Positions 47,701 through 57,869 of a stretch of DNA of 64,000 nucleotides are shown here, piece after piece (positions within the stretch are counted from its first letter, which is position 1; the number at the start of each line of letters is the position of its first letter). The translations under genes and the position numbers were made by a program. The notes under the pieces are model-generated. The model was given only the letters and a program-made list of their open reading frames with translations. It searched no databases and was not told the origin of the DNA. The DNA comes from Owenia fusiformis (Eukaryota; Annelida; Polychaeta; Sabellida; Oweniidae), in contig CAIIXF020000005.1 in assembly GCA_903813345.2 (NCBI GenBank), positions 7,445,375-7,509,374 of the forward strand. Direction: 5' to 3'.

Positions 47701-50700
47701 CACTGAAATAATAAGTGTAATAATGTTGATAGTACACTGTCACTGCCCTCACTGAGATCTGCCTGACAAGGACTAACTACACTCACTGAAATAATAAGTG
47801 TAATAATGTTGATAGTACACTGTCACTGCCCTCACTGAGATCTGCCTGACAAGGACTAACTACACTCACTGAAATAATAAGTGTAATAATGTTGATAGTA
47901 CACTGTCACTGCCCTCACTGAGATCTGCCTGACAAGGACTCACTACACTCACTGAAATAATAAGTGTAATAATGTTGATAGTACACTGTCACTGCCCTCA
48001 CTGAGATCTGCCTGACAAGGACTAACTACACTCACTGAAATAATAAGTGTAATAATGTTGATAGTACACTGTCACTGCCCTCACTGAGATCTGCCTGACA
48101 AGGACTAACTACACTCACTGAAATAATAAGTGTAATAATGTTGATAGTACACTGTCACTGCCCTCACTGAGATCTGCCTGACAAGGACTCACTACACTCA
48201 CTGAAACAATAAGTGTAATAATGTTGATAGTACACTGTCACTGCCCTCACTGAGGTCTGCCTGACAAGGACTCACTACACTCACTAAAACAACAATAAGT
48301 GTAATGATGTATACTGTATTACCACAGCGAAAGTATTAAAATGGAGTTTGGGTATTACAAGGCCATAACATGCAAAATGTCACCACGTGCCATTTGTTAC
48401 AGATGCCAAAGTTGAAGACTATAACAATATATTACAACTTGTGGTTGTGACATTTGAAAGATAATAAAAGATAATGAAAAGATAACCAAGGTACTGCCAC
48501 AGTGTGAAATGAGGTATTACCAAAGAATTAAAATATTAACAACAAACTTAAAAGAGGCAAATGCTAAAATGGGGCTCAACCAAAATATATATTGACTTGA
48601 GTAATAATTCCATTTGAGGTGAACTAGAAATATATTAGATCTGCAACATAAAAGCAAAGCTTGAAGTTTTACAAAGCTGAAATAAAATAGGAAACTGGAG
48701 TCCATATTGTTTCTTACATCTAGTGACCTTTAATGCTGAACATGTATTGATCATTGTTATATTTGTCAGCCTAATATAATATATTCATTAGCTATATCTT
48801 GGTGCTCCACATTTTCTAAAATAAGCGGTGGCAATATTTAATGATCAGAATCTTTGTGTGGTGCCGCTTGTAAAGCAGAGTGGTAAAATCAGAGTGCCTT
48901 TGTAAACTAACGATGATCTTTATTAAAGATGGTGGTCTTGATCCAAAATGAGTGGTAAAAGTTAAGAGAACACTGAATATGTTTTCATTAGTTAACTAAT
49001 TTTCGACATCATCATATAAAAGTACATGTATCACGTGAATCCTCAATAATAACAATACAAAGATCAAGGTCACATATACAGGGCATTGTGTTCTCGTGAA
49101 AGAAGACTGAAAACAGATAACCAGTAGATCTCTTAGAAAAATCATGCATGTACAGTATTGCCAAAAATACAAAAAATCATACTTTAGTTACGAAGCAATG
49201 ATACAGCTTAATTTTGGCTCAAATAAACTTTGTTCCAAAATATTACAATTGCGCAACTAAAATTCAATATTTCATGCAAAACATGAAAGTCGAGACAAAT
49301 GAACATTCAGGACAATATTTTTGAACATGGCTACCAGATATAAGAGGAGATACGAAGATGTAAACCATTTAAATTTTTCTTCAGTGAAGTGCCTGTTCAG
49401 TACATGTATACAAGGGAACTAGCTATAGGGATTCACTGGAATACAATATTCATTGCCTTTGGTCAAGGTAACCCAAAAACAAAAAAAGATAAAGTGCTAA
49501 GGTGGTACTTAAAACCTCTAAACATGTCAAGGAGAGATATGTAGGGACTGTTTTGTATTGTTTGTTCTAGAATAAAGTAACTAAATTAGAATCATTCTCA
49601 GTACACAGTACTTAGATATGAATAAGTGCGATAAAAAGATCAAATACTTAGATATGAATAAGTGCGATAAAAAGATCAAATACTTAGATATGAATAAGTG
49701 TGATAAAAAGATCAAATACTTAGATATGAATAAGTGTGATAAAAAGATCAAATACTTAGATATGAATAAGTGCGATAAAAAGATCAAATACTTAGATATG
49801 AATAAGTGCGATAAAAAGATCAAATACTTAGATATGAATAAGTGCGATAAAAAGATCAAATACTTAGATATGAAGAAGTACCGGTAAAATGCCTCTTCGA
49901 TAAAAAAACCTCGAAAATAAATACTTACAAGATTGATTGATCTGATGTTCCTTCAACTTGATATACAGTTCATCTACCAGTGTTTCAATGCCAGTATCCT
50001 GGAAATACAGAAAATACATTTATTAATTACAATGTAAGACAATCACATATTCCACATTCCTATTATATACTATTTGTGTACATGACATTAATGTGTGGTA
50101 TAAATTCTGGTTTATTTGGTTTGAATCTTTAAAATGCTTCCTCCATATGTACACTGATAGCATACAATTATTCTCTAAATGTAGTTAAAACAAGTCACAA
50201 AGTGAGAGATCATCATGAGAAATCATGGCCTTCTATTAATTAGCATATTTCTAGTTGAAGGCAGAAACATGTGATGAGTATCAGAATGGTGATAGATATC
50301 ACATTAGAATTCAAAATAAACGACAATGCACACCCACGACCTAATCAGATCTTAGAGCTAGTCAATCATGCCTCTGTAAAAAATTAAAGTATAAACGAAT
50401 GAACAGTTTGCTACTCGATGACAAAATCTCATACGCTGCCTGTCGCCACATCCGCCATCAGGACAAATTGATGACTATACTGCACTTTGCAAGCACAAGA
50501 TCACCATAACCATTCCGCACTGTAATAATTACCTTTACGACAAGGTAAATTACGAGATAACCCCTTTTACGAGAAACAATTGTTGAATACTAATATTGTA
50601 TTCAGTCACTTTGTCCTTATTTTAGTTATTTAGTTATTAACAAGTTGATATAAAACAGAAGACAGTATAATAATGATACTAGTGTTGCTTGATATTCTAC

Positions 50701-53700
50701 AGCAATAATTGGTTGTTGAACCTTTTGATAAAAGCAATGGCATATTAGTACAGTAAAACCTGTCTTAGTGAACACCTCTCTCAAGTGAACACCTATCTGT
50801 AGCGGACACCCTTCCTCCAAATATACTCTACTGACTTCTTTATAAATTACCCGCTCTGTAGTGAACACCTATACCCACGCGGTACAAACTTCGACCATTA
50901 ATTTGAATTTTTGACCTACCGGATGTTTGAAAATCAAGGATTGCGAGTCTCATACTGCACCGTTTTTCTTCAAACTTGTTCCATTCAAAGCATCACAAAG
51001 ATCCCTTTCTGATGGTACATTATTCTCTTAATAAGAGTCCCTACTTCCAGCGGCATTTTGGTCCCCAGCTGTAAGAAGGCCTTCTAACAGCTGGGGACCA
51101 AAACGCTGCTTGAACGAGGAACTCTTTACAATAAAGTAATGCACCGACAGAAAGGCAATTTTGTTTTGCTTTTAATGGTATAAGTTTGAAGAAAAACGGT
51201 GCAGTATGAGACTCGCAATCCTTGATTTTCAAGCAGCTGGTAGGTCAAAAATTCAAATTAACGGTCGAAGTTTGTACCGCGTGATACCAACGCTGAACGA
51301 TTTTTAGGGCAAAAAATGTTTAATATACACAGATTTTACTGTAAAGCGCTAGAAGGCACAGAACTGAATTTGTGTTTGATCCGTTCAATTTATCCCCCTT
51401 AAAATTGGGAACTGCCTTCTAATGTTCAGATATTTTCAGAATTTTTCATTTTCACAAAAAAAACTTGCCAGCTCACATAAGTGAAGTGGAAAGAGCACAA
51501 TAAATAAATACAATATACATGTATATATAAATCAAAATCAAATTCAGTATCTCCCCAGCATTAAAGCAAGTGGGCGCAGCACCCAGATAATCATGAAAAA
51601 TTGGCATATTTTGATCAATTTTGGTCTAAATTGTGAAAATGAGAATTTTGCCCCTACCTGAGAAAAAATTGTGAGGAGATCACTGAAATTGTTTATATTT
51701 TGTCCTATTTGCATTATATAAGTGTTCACATGCCCAATGGAAGTATTGATATTATTTATTTTAATCATTATAATTGGGTATAGAAATTAGGCAGAATTCT
51801 TTTTAGATATATTCCAAAATGATCAGAATGTGAGGAATCAGTTCAAAGAGTACATTTCTGAAGGTAAAATCAAATGGTTAAGGCATAATTTCATTTTATG
51901 CCAGCCCTTCATTGTATCTTTTCTGAATGAGGATAAGGTCAACAGGCAAACTATAGACCTTCAGTATTAATCAAGGTTTCACTATTGACTGAAACACAAG
52001 TGAGGGAAATCAAGGAAGTTGATAATAAAAAATGATTGTGAACAAATTATAAAGTACTGTACATGTATATCACAAAGTCATCAATAAGTATTTAGAAAAT
52101 ATATTTATCGATTACTGTGCAGTATAAGAAGGCATTAATATGCAAAATGTCACCACCTGCCATTTGTTATAAACACCGACAGCCGAACACCAAATTCAAA
52201 CTGACAAAACACTATTCACAAAAAGGTGAAGACTTTAACAATATGTCACCACTTGTGGTGGTGACATAATAAAAAAATCATAATGAGGAATGATTGTGAA
52301 CAAACTGCGAAGTACACCACACAGTCATTAATCAGTACTTAGTATTTAGACTTAGATTGTAACAATATACTGTTAAAAGAAAAACATATCCTCCATAGAC
52401 ACACAATACAGAGATTAAATAAGCCTTAATCATATTAATTCACTTGCAGTGTTATCAATGAAGGTTCAGTTATCTTCCTTTTACCCTATTATAGGATACC
52501 TGCACTTCTATATGGCTAATATCTGTGCTACATAAGACAAGAGTTACTAATAAGGAATAATAGGTATACTTCTATTCATATGAAATGCTTAAGCGTGACA
52601 GGTCTCACAATGGGAATATATCAGTGATCTTCCAGCATTAGAGAAACTGGTTGCTGCAGGTTATGAGGAGTATGAAATACTAAATTAATTTGACCAAAAT
52701 AGGTTTAATAAAGATTAAACGCACTGTTGAATACATTTGTATTGTAGCATAATTAAGAGACAGAGGAAGATAGAAATACATGTAGAGTTATTCTGAGTTA
52801 CAATACTTGAGACATTGATATTAATTAGCGAAACTTGAGCGTCACACCTAGTTTTTCCAGAATTTTGAAAAACATAACATTACATTCCTTCATATCACAC
52901 TTAGGTGATTCAAAATGAGATTTTGAGGTTATTTCTGAAGGTAAAATCAAATGATTTGGATCATATTTTTATTCTGTGCCTGTTCTTCATTGTACCTCTT
53001 CAGGACAAATATCAATATACCACTACCACACAAATCTCATATCAAAAAGTGATGCTAAACCTCAAAACATTTCAATGACATATCTATCAACATACATGCT
53101 TGAAATCATACAGCACACATTAAAAATCTGCACCATGTATCAAATCATGTTACATACATACATGCTAATTCATATGACACATTATAACCTGCACCGGTGC
53201 ATTTGTTATAGCAAACATAAAAATACACAAGGTACAATATAACATTTTCATTTTTTGATTTATAGCATTTTTTTTTATTAAACCTCGACTTCAGACACAT
53301 TCAACCATTCATACTTATTTAATTACTACCAAACCATGTATTTCAGTATAACTTTTATTTATCGAGTACGCAAGGTGGGTATTTGCAGTTTAATCAGTGT
53401 GTAGGTGTAACTCATATATACATCACTTGAGACTGGCTAACTTTGGTACATTTGGCCAAAAGCACCCAAACTTAATAACACCTCTTTGCAGATATGAACA
53501 CTTGTTAATGGCTTGGTAATCCAAGATTCAGAAAAATTAGTAGTTGTTACATATTAGGGAATAGGGGTAGGGACTTTTGACCTTCAAGGGAGAAGCATGT
53601 CTGCTTGATGCAATCTCCCCTGCTATTAACCTAGTCTCCTATCTTTTCACATCACATAGGTATGCCCCTCCCTTTATGTAAAAGATTTCAAGAATATGCT

Positions 53701-55910
53701 TGTTATAAGAATGCTATAGAACAACAGTTATATAGTAAGTACCTTGCAGTTATAAACATTACTTTATGAGTTGGGAGGGGGATAAACCCAAACCAGAACT
53801 TATGTTCTTTATTATGTTAAATTGATATATCAACACTTTCACTACATGTAATTTAATGAATGCCATTCCTATTATGTAATAATAATAATAAAATTATAAA
53901 ACAATGCTGCAATAAGATGGATGAAGGAGAATGAAAGGGAGGGAGTGGGACCCATCAATAGGGTACACTTGGTGAATGGGAGGGGTTGGTATTGGCCTTA
54001 GAGGCTTCTCCTTTGGGATAAACTTCATGTACTGTAGCTACTTAACTGTGACCTCATCTAGGCCAACACATGACCTCACCTCTACCAACAAACCAAATTA
54101 TCATTTTTTGAACCCATACATCTAATTAAATAGCATATCGCAATGTTCTAATCCGACTTAAACATACATAACACCCCAACATTTGAACTCGGAATCCTAC
54201 AAATACTCGGACTTCAGCAAACATGAGGTTTGGGCAAATTAGGTTCAATTCTTATGCCGGGCATAAGAGTAGATCTGTTCTTATGCCGGGCATAAGAGAA
54301 GATCTGTTCTTATGCCCGGCATAAGAGTAGATCTGTTCTTATGCCCGGCATAAGAGAAGATCTGTTCTTATGCCCGGCATAAGAGAAGATCTGTTCTTAT
54401 GCCCGGCATAAGATTAGATCTGTTCTTATGCCCGGCATAAGAGTAGATCTGTTCTTATGCCCGGCATAGGAGTAGATCTGTTCTTTAGTCGGCATATATA
54501 GAAGATCTGTCCTTATGCTTTGCAAAAGATAATGAGAGTAAATTTGTTCACTTCAAGTTTACACGCTCACAAATTTGTTATATATTTTTACCAGTATTGG
54601 TCATTATTTCAATGCTCTGATAGATTTTGTATACCAGTACAGCAGTAAATAACAAAGAAATTTTGTATTTATTTATAACAGTTCACTTTATATTCATTTG
54701 ATTTAATCAATATATCACTGTATATGTATTCTTTTGAAGTTAGTATAGATAATTATAATGGTGTTTGAATTTTTCGTCAATTAATTTATTTTGCTAAGTT
54801 GGTTTTGACTTTAATGTATTGTCAGTAGCCTAGCACTGTGTTATGGAGCTTCAAATGTAATTTCAATTCTCTGTTGACTTGAAGGATCCATAGATCTGTA
54901 GCCTAGATTTGCAGAGCTTTTACGACAACATTTTACTTGAAGTTGTAATCCAGATGTAACCATCCATATCATGTAGTAGCCATCCTTAGCTCATAGTCAC
55001 AGGAGGAATTTTAGGCTTATTCATATAAAGTCCCTTTCCAAGTGATTTCCAAATTGATTAATTTCCAAATTAGATGCTGTGGAGTCAGGACATCAAATGG
55101 TAGATGTAATCAATGTAATTGACTGTACATAGTACAATAATTGGTATGCACATTGTACATAATACATGCACTGTGTAGCCAGTGTGCAGCACAGCAAAAG
55201 TTTCCTTTGTTTATGTTGGTATTACCATTTACCATGGTCCTCAGAATGTAAACACCAATATCGGTCCATCCATGTGAAGAGGGTGTACTAGCCTATTGCC
55301 TATAGCATGTATAGTCGCTACAGTCACAAAGAACAACATGATGATGGAACGGAACAGTTTAGGCCCAGATCTGCAGAGTCATATGGTGTAGGGAGCCAAG
55401 GGGTAAGTACATTTTCAGCAACTGCCTAAATTGCAATTCATCTGTTGTGTCTGTAGTGTTGGCACCTTTCTGCTTTTCCAACATTCTGAAAATGACAAAC
55501 TAATTTTCAGCAATGTACAATGTAGGCCTATAACTTAGATCTAGTCACAAAATGTCTGTTCCTATCCTTGTCATATGAATTCAAAATGAAATTTGTGTAA
55601 GGCTATCCTAATCTTCATACTGTATTACTGAGAGACGGAGACTTAATTTTGTAATTTTGTGCTCCATAGACAGTCATGAATTTATTTTCAGCTTTGATAT
55701 TAAATTGGCATGATTGAGGATTGATCCTACAAATTACATTATTTTAAATATTTTCTACTTCTATACAGGCTTATTACTTGTTTGAAATCAAAAACAATCA
55801 TGAAAACATACCCAGAATTCTGCAACAAATTTGTTCCAAATTACATCAGCCAGTTGATCTTTTGCTTCTTCCATTTTTCTTCTGCTAAATATTTTGACCT
55901 TGGTTGCCAT
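35767..55910 (-). CDS. Large disordered protein with two C-terminal CCCH zinc fingers
   Basis: Eight coding exons in transcript order: 55910-55812, 49998-49929, 45212-45128, 44856-39111, 38661-38118, 37906-37747, 36339-36270 and 35934-35767. Every junction is GT-AG and phases agree, giving 2313 aa. The N-terminus (MATKVKIFSRRK, ADVIWNKFVAEFW, DELYIKLKEHQ) looks helical. Next come YYAAFPALSDG, a proline run, a Ser/Arg-rich stretch, and about 1800 low-complexity residues in one 5.7-kb exon. Then follow a 14-residue tandem repeat (residues about 2005-2160), fingers CSFFLEGQCRRTDCKFTH and CRFWEEGECFKGITCPFLH (about 2188-2230), an acidic DDFPELGSK and a basic tail ending KHKKKPG. CCCH fingers of this kind usually bind RNA. 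I could not match the whole protein to a named family; FPALS-type motifs with paired CCCH fingers recall some RNA-associated CCCH proteins, but no Smr domain is present. Splicing was read by eye. Confidence 0.85.
36354..37415. mobile_element. Mariner-type MITE abutting a 3' splice site
   Basis: Ends CAGGGTGATCACTAAGTTCT in inverted orientation with TA duplication (36352-36353, 37416-37417). The arms extend through TCATTTCAATATTTTTCAACCAA-like sequence to about 70 bp. The 1062-bp element has no convincing transposase. It occupies most of intron 6 of the - strand gene and ends 12 bases from the AG of the acceptor at 36340-36341. Confidence 0.88.
38180..38630 (-). repeat. Coding minisatellite, 42-bp (14-aa) unit, about 11 copies
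   Basis: Within coding exon 5 of the - strand gene the unit NQALYSTDAQTQPH recurs with small changes: SQTQDH and SQTQAH variants, one shortened unit with MDDPAH and one with CPGGLH. Unit length is a multiple of three and the frame is kept, so copy-number change would alter the protein without breaking it. Confidence 0.95.
38915..39065 (-). repeat. Dispersed repeat (TACAGTAAAACCTGT family), reverse copy
   Basis: On the - strand it opens CACAGTAAACCCTGTCTTAT and continues with GTGTTCA words, as do the copies at 50749 and 7363. It lies in intron 4 of the - strand gene, starting 46 bases after the end of the giant exon. Confidence 0.6.
39111..44856 (-). other. Exceptionally long coding exon (5746 nt)
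   Basis: The exon begins at acceptor ..TTTTAG (44858-44857) and ends at donor GTAAGTAC (39110-39103). It is open throughout in one frame, about 1915 codons, and is the main body of the protein. Composition is Ser, Thr, Asp, Glu, Asn and Pro-rich, hence probably disordered. Short tryptophan motifs recur: LQELWG, STLWKL, AALWDEAD, LAEIWGQ, LFEIWK, YRLWDV, LHDIWEN, LNLWST. A PSPxKxL-type motif is repeated four times near 41290-41395. Confidence 0.9.
45152..48305 (-). repeat. 83-bp minisatellite made from exon 3 and its splice acceptor, 38 copies
   Basis: The unit start GTTGATAGT recurs every 83 bases from 45152 to 48223 without any length change, giving 38 units. On the - strand each unit reads ..TTGTTATTTCAG, then TGAGTGTAGTGAGTCC.., the same acceptor and first 61 or so bases as coding exon 3 (45212-45128). 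Unit 1 is the real exon's own sequence; the other 37 lie in intron 2, upstream in the transcript. Only a few positions vary: ACAAGT/ATAAGT, ACTCACT/ACTAACT, CCTGAC/CCCCAC, GTACAC/GTAAAC and GATCT/GGTCT. The repeats lack exon 3's last bases and its donor site. Confidence 0.97.
48355..48455 (+). repeat. Dispersed 'TGTCACCAC' repeat, copy 4
   Basis: ATGCAAAATGTCACCACGTG then CCATTTGTTA, and later CAACTTGTGGTTGTGACA, in the same order as the copies at 29331 and 52131. It lies just beyond the 83-bp array in intron 2. Confidence 0.7.
49609..49878. repeat. 36-bp minisatellite, 7 copies plus a part
   Basis: Seven near-identical units of 36 bp start at 49618 (ATGAATAAGTGCGATAAAAA then GATCAAATACTTAGAT) and are followed by a partial eighth. 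Copies 3 and 4 share a C-to-T change. Because 36 is a multiple of three, the array is open on both strands (MNKCDKKIKYLD repeats on +), but this is intron 2 sequence and I do not call it coding. Confidence 0.95.
50749..51343. mobile_element. TACAGTAAAACCTGT element carrying a nested foldback
   Basis: An outer repeat starts TACAGTAAAACCTGTCTTAG at 50749 and ends AGATTTTACTGTA at 51343; its ends are inverted and GTGAACACCT words recur inside. It lies in intron 1 of the - strand gene. Relatives occur at 7363 and, reversed, at 38915-39065. A 408-bp foldback is inserted within it. Confidence 0.65.
50876..51283. mobile_element. 408-bp foldback element with ATACC target duplication
   Basis: Ends CACGCGGTACAAAC / GTTTGTACCGCGTG are inverted and flanked by ATACC on both sides (50871-50875, 51284-51288). 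The arms pair over nearly the whole length, for example GAGTCTCATACTGCACCG near 50946 against CGGTGCAGTATGAGACTC near 51198, closing on GGTCCCCAGCTG..CAGCTGGGGACC at the centre. No ORF. Confidence 0.88.
51344..54248. other. Intron 1 of the - strand gene, no coding sequence seen
   Basis: Apart from the dispersed repeat at 52131-52272, no structure was recognised. Two similar segments (CTGAAGGTAAAATCAAATG at about 51857 and TCTGAAGGTAAAATCAAATG at about 52934, each followed by GCC..CTTCATTGTA) are probably a further diverged duplicate pair. Confidence 0.45.
52131..52272 (+). repeat. Dispersed 'TGTCACCAC' repeat, copy 5
   Basis: The longest copy: GGCATTAATATGCAAAATGT, CACCACCTGCCATTTGTTA, a unique middle, then ACAATATGTCACCACTTG and TGGTGGTGACATAATA. 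The terminal part CACCACTTGTGGTGGTG is palindromic. Confidence 0.8.
54249..54530. repeat. 29-bp tandem repeat with an embedded palindrome, 9-10 copies
   Basis: Units of 29 bp (TTCTTATGCCCGGCATAAGA then GTAGATCTG). Each contains the 17-base palindrome CTTATGCCCGGCATAAG and an AGATCT. The first two units carry GCCGGGC rather than GCCCGGC at the centre, which is still palindromic. The last two are degenerate. In intron 1 of the - strand gene. Confidence 0.95.
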
Positions 55911-56060
55911 GACACATGTTTGTTTATATGTTTGTTTGATGACATCAGATTCTAAGAATTCTCTATCTTGAACTTTCTCTGCTTGTCATATGGTTGGTTG
56001 CCATGACACAAGAAGATTTGTTTACATTGACCTGGCTTTGACCCTGTTTGTTTGATGAGT
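55895..56060 (-). repeat. Duplicated start-codon region of the - strand gene
   Basis: The + strand words TGGTTGCCATGACACA followed by TTTGTTTA, and a TGTTTGTTTGATGA a little further on, occur at 55901-55942 and again at 55995-56059. On the - strand this repeats TGTGTCATGGCAACCAA, the start-codon context. The downstream copy opens the main ORF; the upstream copy opens a short uORF. Confidence 0.7.
55963..56004 (-). promoter_or_regulatory. Upstream ORF, 13 codons
   Basis: ATG at 56004-56002 with the context TGTGTCATGGCAACC, identical to that of the main start, then a stop TAG at 55965-55963. It ends 52 bases before the main ATG at 55910. If the 5' UTR includes it, ribosomes would meet it first. 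The transcription start is unknown, so this is an inference. Confidence 0.4.
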
Positions 56061-57011
56061 CATAATTCATAATTCATCAGAAGACATCTAGGCTCACACA
56101 CTGACTGACTGACACACAGCCTTGACAGCAAATCTTTGTTGGAAAAGTGTCCTAGGCAATTGATTTGAATACTTGTAGATCTTTCTTTGGCAGATTGATA
56201 TGTAAGTACATGTATATTATTGAAATAATGTTCATATTTTATAAATGCTCAAATAATTTTAAATGAAATTCATAGAAAACAGAGAGATGAAATGTGAATG
56301 TTTCACCATTTTTCCTCAAATGGTGACTTGACTGATGATTTCAGATTTGTCATTTGAGTTATTTCTAAATTAGAGATGATGTTCATTAGTTTATTGAGTT
56401 CAATACAAATGTGGGTTTATTTCTAGGGGGGAGTAGGTGGTAAAGCAAGAGTTAATAATTGGTCATATTTAATTTTTTCTTATAATACTTTTTCCTCTAA
56501 ATTTGAAAGTATGTAATAGTGAGTCAGATTTATGACAAAACGTTTCAGATTGTGATAGAAGCGTGAATTTTGGTATATAACTTCCTTATCCAATTTAAAA
56601 AAAATTGATCCGTGGCCGCAAGCGAAATTTTAAAAATTTCAGATAAAATTCAAGATGGCCGCCATAGCATGTCATTACCGTCAAGAATTTTACAAGAATA
56701 GAAAATGTTGAATGTATTCAGCTAAATAAGAGTTATGTGTCAGTAGAAACATTGACTTAAGACCTTAACTAGCTTTTGAGGTACACTTTACCTTATTATA
56801 TGACTATTTCATAATAAATAATGGTGTTTAACAAGGATCTATATTGGATCCCTCACTTATTTTATCATCCCGTAACTAATGCTCAAAATATAGATCTAAA
56901 ATGTCAAATATTGCTGCTGTAACATTCTTTTAAAGGTCACAGATAACTGTTGTCACTCTGAAGACAGGTCCACACTTTCTCATATGAATTAACATAGTTA
57001 AATGCTAACGT

Positions 57012-57356
57012 TTATCCTTCCATATTATGACAATTTCCATAACACTTGCAAAGGTCGGTGCATAAAAGTCCACTTTTGTGGCATGAGCATCTGGCTCCAC
57101 ATCCTTTTAAGCATCCACACTTTACAAGGACCTGACATGCCTTAGATGCCTGAGGAAGGTCTGTCCACTTTGGCACTACAACAGTATGGCTAATTTTCCA
57201 ACCCCATTGAAGATAGGACTGAAGGTGATCTGGTCTAGGATTTAAATACTGGCCCCACACAATGCCACCCTGGAAGGCCACCCTAGGAATATGCTGTCTA
57301 AGAGCAGCTCTAGTTGGGGGGATTTTATCTATCATCTTTCCTTTGTTGCAAAACAA
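57012..57356 (-). pseudogene. C-terminal fragment with tesmin/TSO1-like CXC motif
   Basis: The product begins with PPTRAALRQHIPRVAFQGG, then IVWGQYL, W-rich sequence, and a cysteine cluster CGCLKGCGARCSCHKSGLLC followed by CKCYGNC. The cluster matches the CXC (CRC) motif, a zinc-binding and DNA-contacting module of tesmin/TSO1 proteins that also ends many uncharacterised multi-copy proteins of marine invertebrates. It is in line with the fragment at 57870-59324 and is probably its C-terminus, separated by about 500 bp of repeat-rich sequence that is either an intron or an insertion. Confidence 0.6.
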
Positions 57357-57529
57357 TTCTTTTCTGGCCTTATTGATGTCAAAATCAATTTATTTTTTCC
57401 AGTTAAACATGAAATTACTATTAAAAATTTTTGGTGCTTTTATTCTGAAATAAGTAAAGTATAAATTATATGGTTTTGAATATCATTTTATCAAACACAG
57501 GAAGATATGCTAGAGTACTAAAATAGTAC

Positions 57530-57860
57530 AAAATTAGTACTAAATTAGCACTCTGGCAAAAGCACCCTCATGAGCACTCATACCGTGAGTGCTAGTTTAG
57601 TACTAATTCATGATATGAGTACTCATTTAGTGCTGAAAAATCAATTTTATTAGTACTATTTTATCACTCATGATATGAGTACTAATTTAGTGCTAAAAAT
57701 CAATGAAATTACTGCTATTTTATCACTCTTCATATGAGTACTCATTTCAATTGTACTAAAACATGCAATAAATCAGTACTCATGTCATGAGTGCTCATTT
57801 AATACTAATATTTACTGTAATGAGTACTCAATAAGCGCTAAAATTATGCCATCAATGAAT
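57530..57860. repeat. Degenerate tandem repeat (ATGAGTACT / TAGTGCTAA)
   Basis: Repeated words ATATGAGTACTCATTTAGTG, TTAGTACTATTTTATCACTC and variants occur five or six times with irregular spacing. Many are palindromic around GAGTACTC. It lies between the two CXC-type ORF fragments. Confidence 0.7.
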
Positions 57861-57869
57861 TTATGTTTC

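Noticed and set aside
45152-48305. CRISPR-like array
   Set aside because: The 83-bp units are contiguous and nearly identical, with no unique spacers, and the DNA is from an animal.
49581-49887. Repetitive ORFs on both strands of the 36-bp array
   Set aside because: Open only because the unit length is a multiple of three; the array lies in an intron and has no coding context.
54236-54260. Pol III B-box-like GGTTCAATTC
   Set aside because: No A box at the right distance, and the word is at the edge of a tandem repeat.
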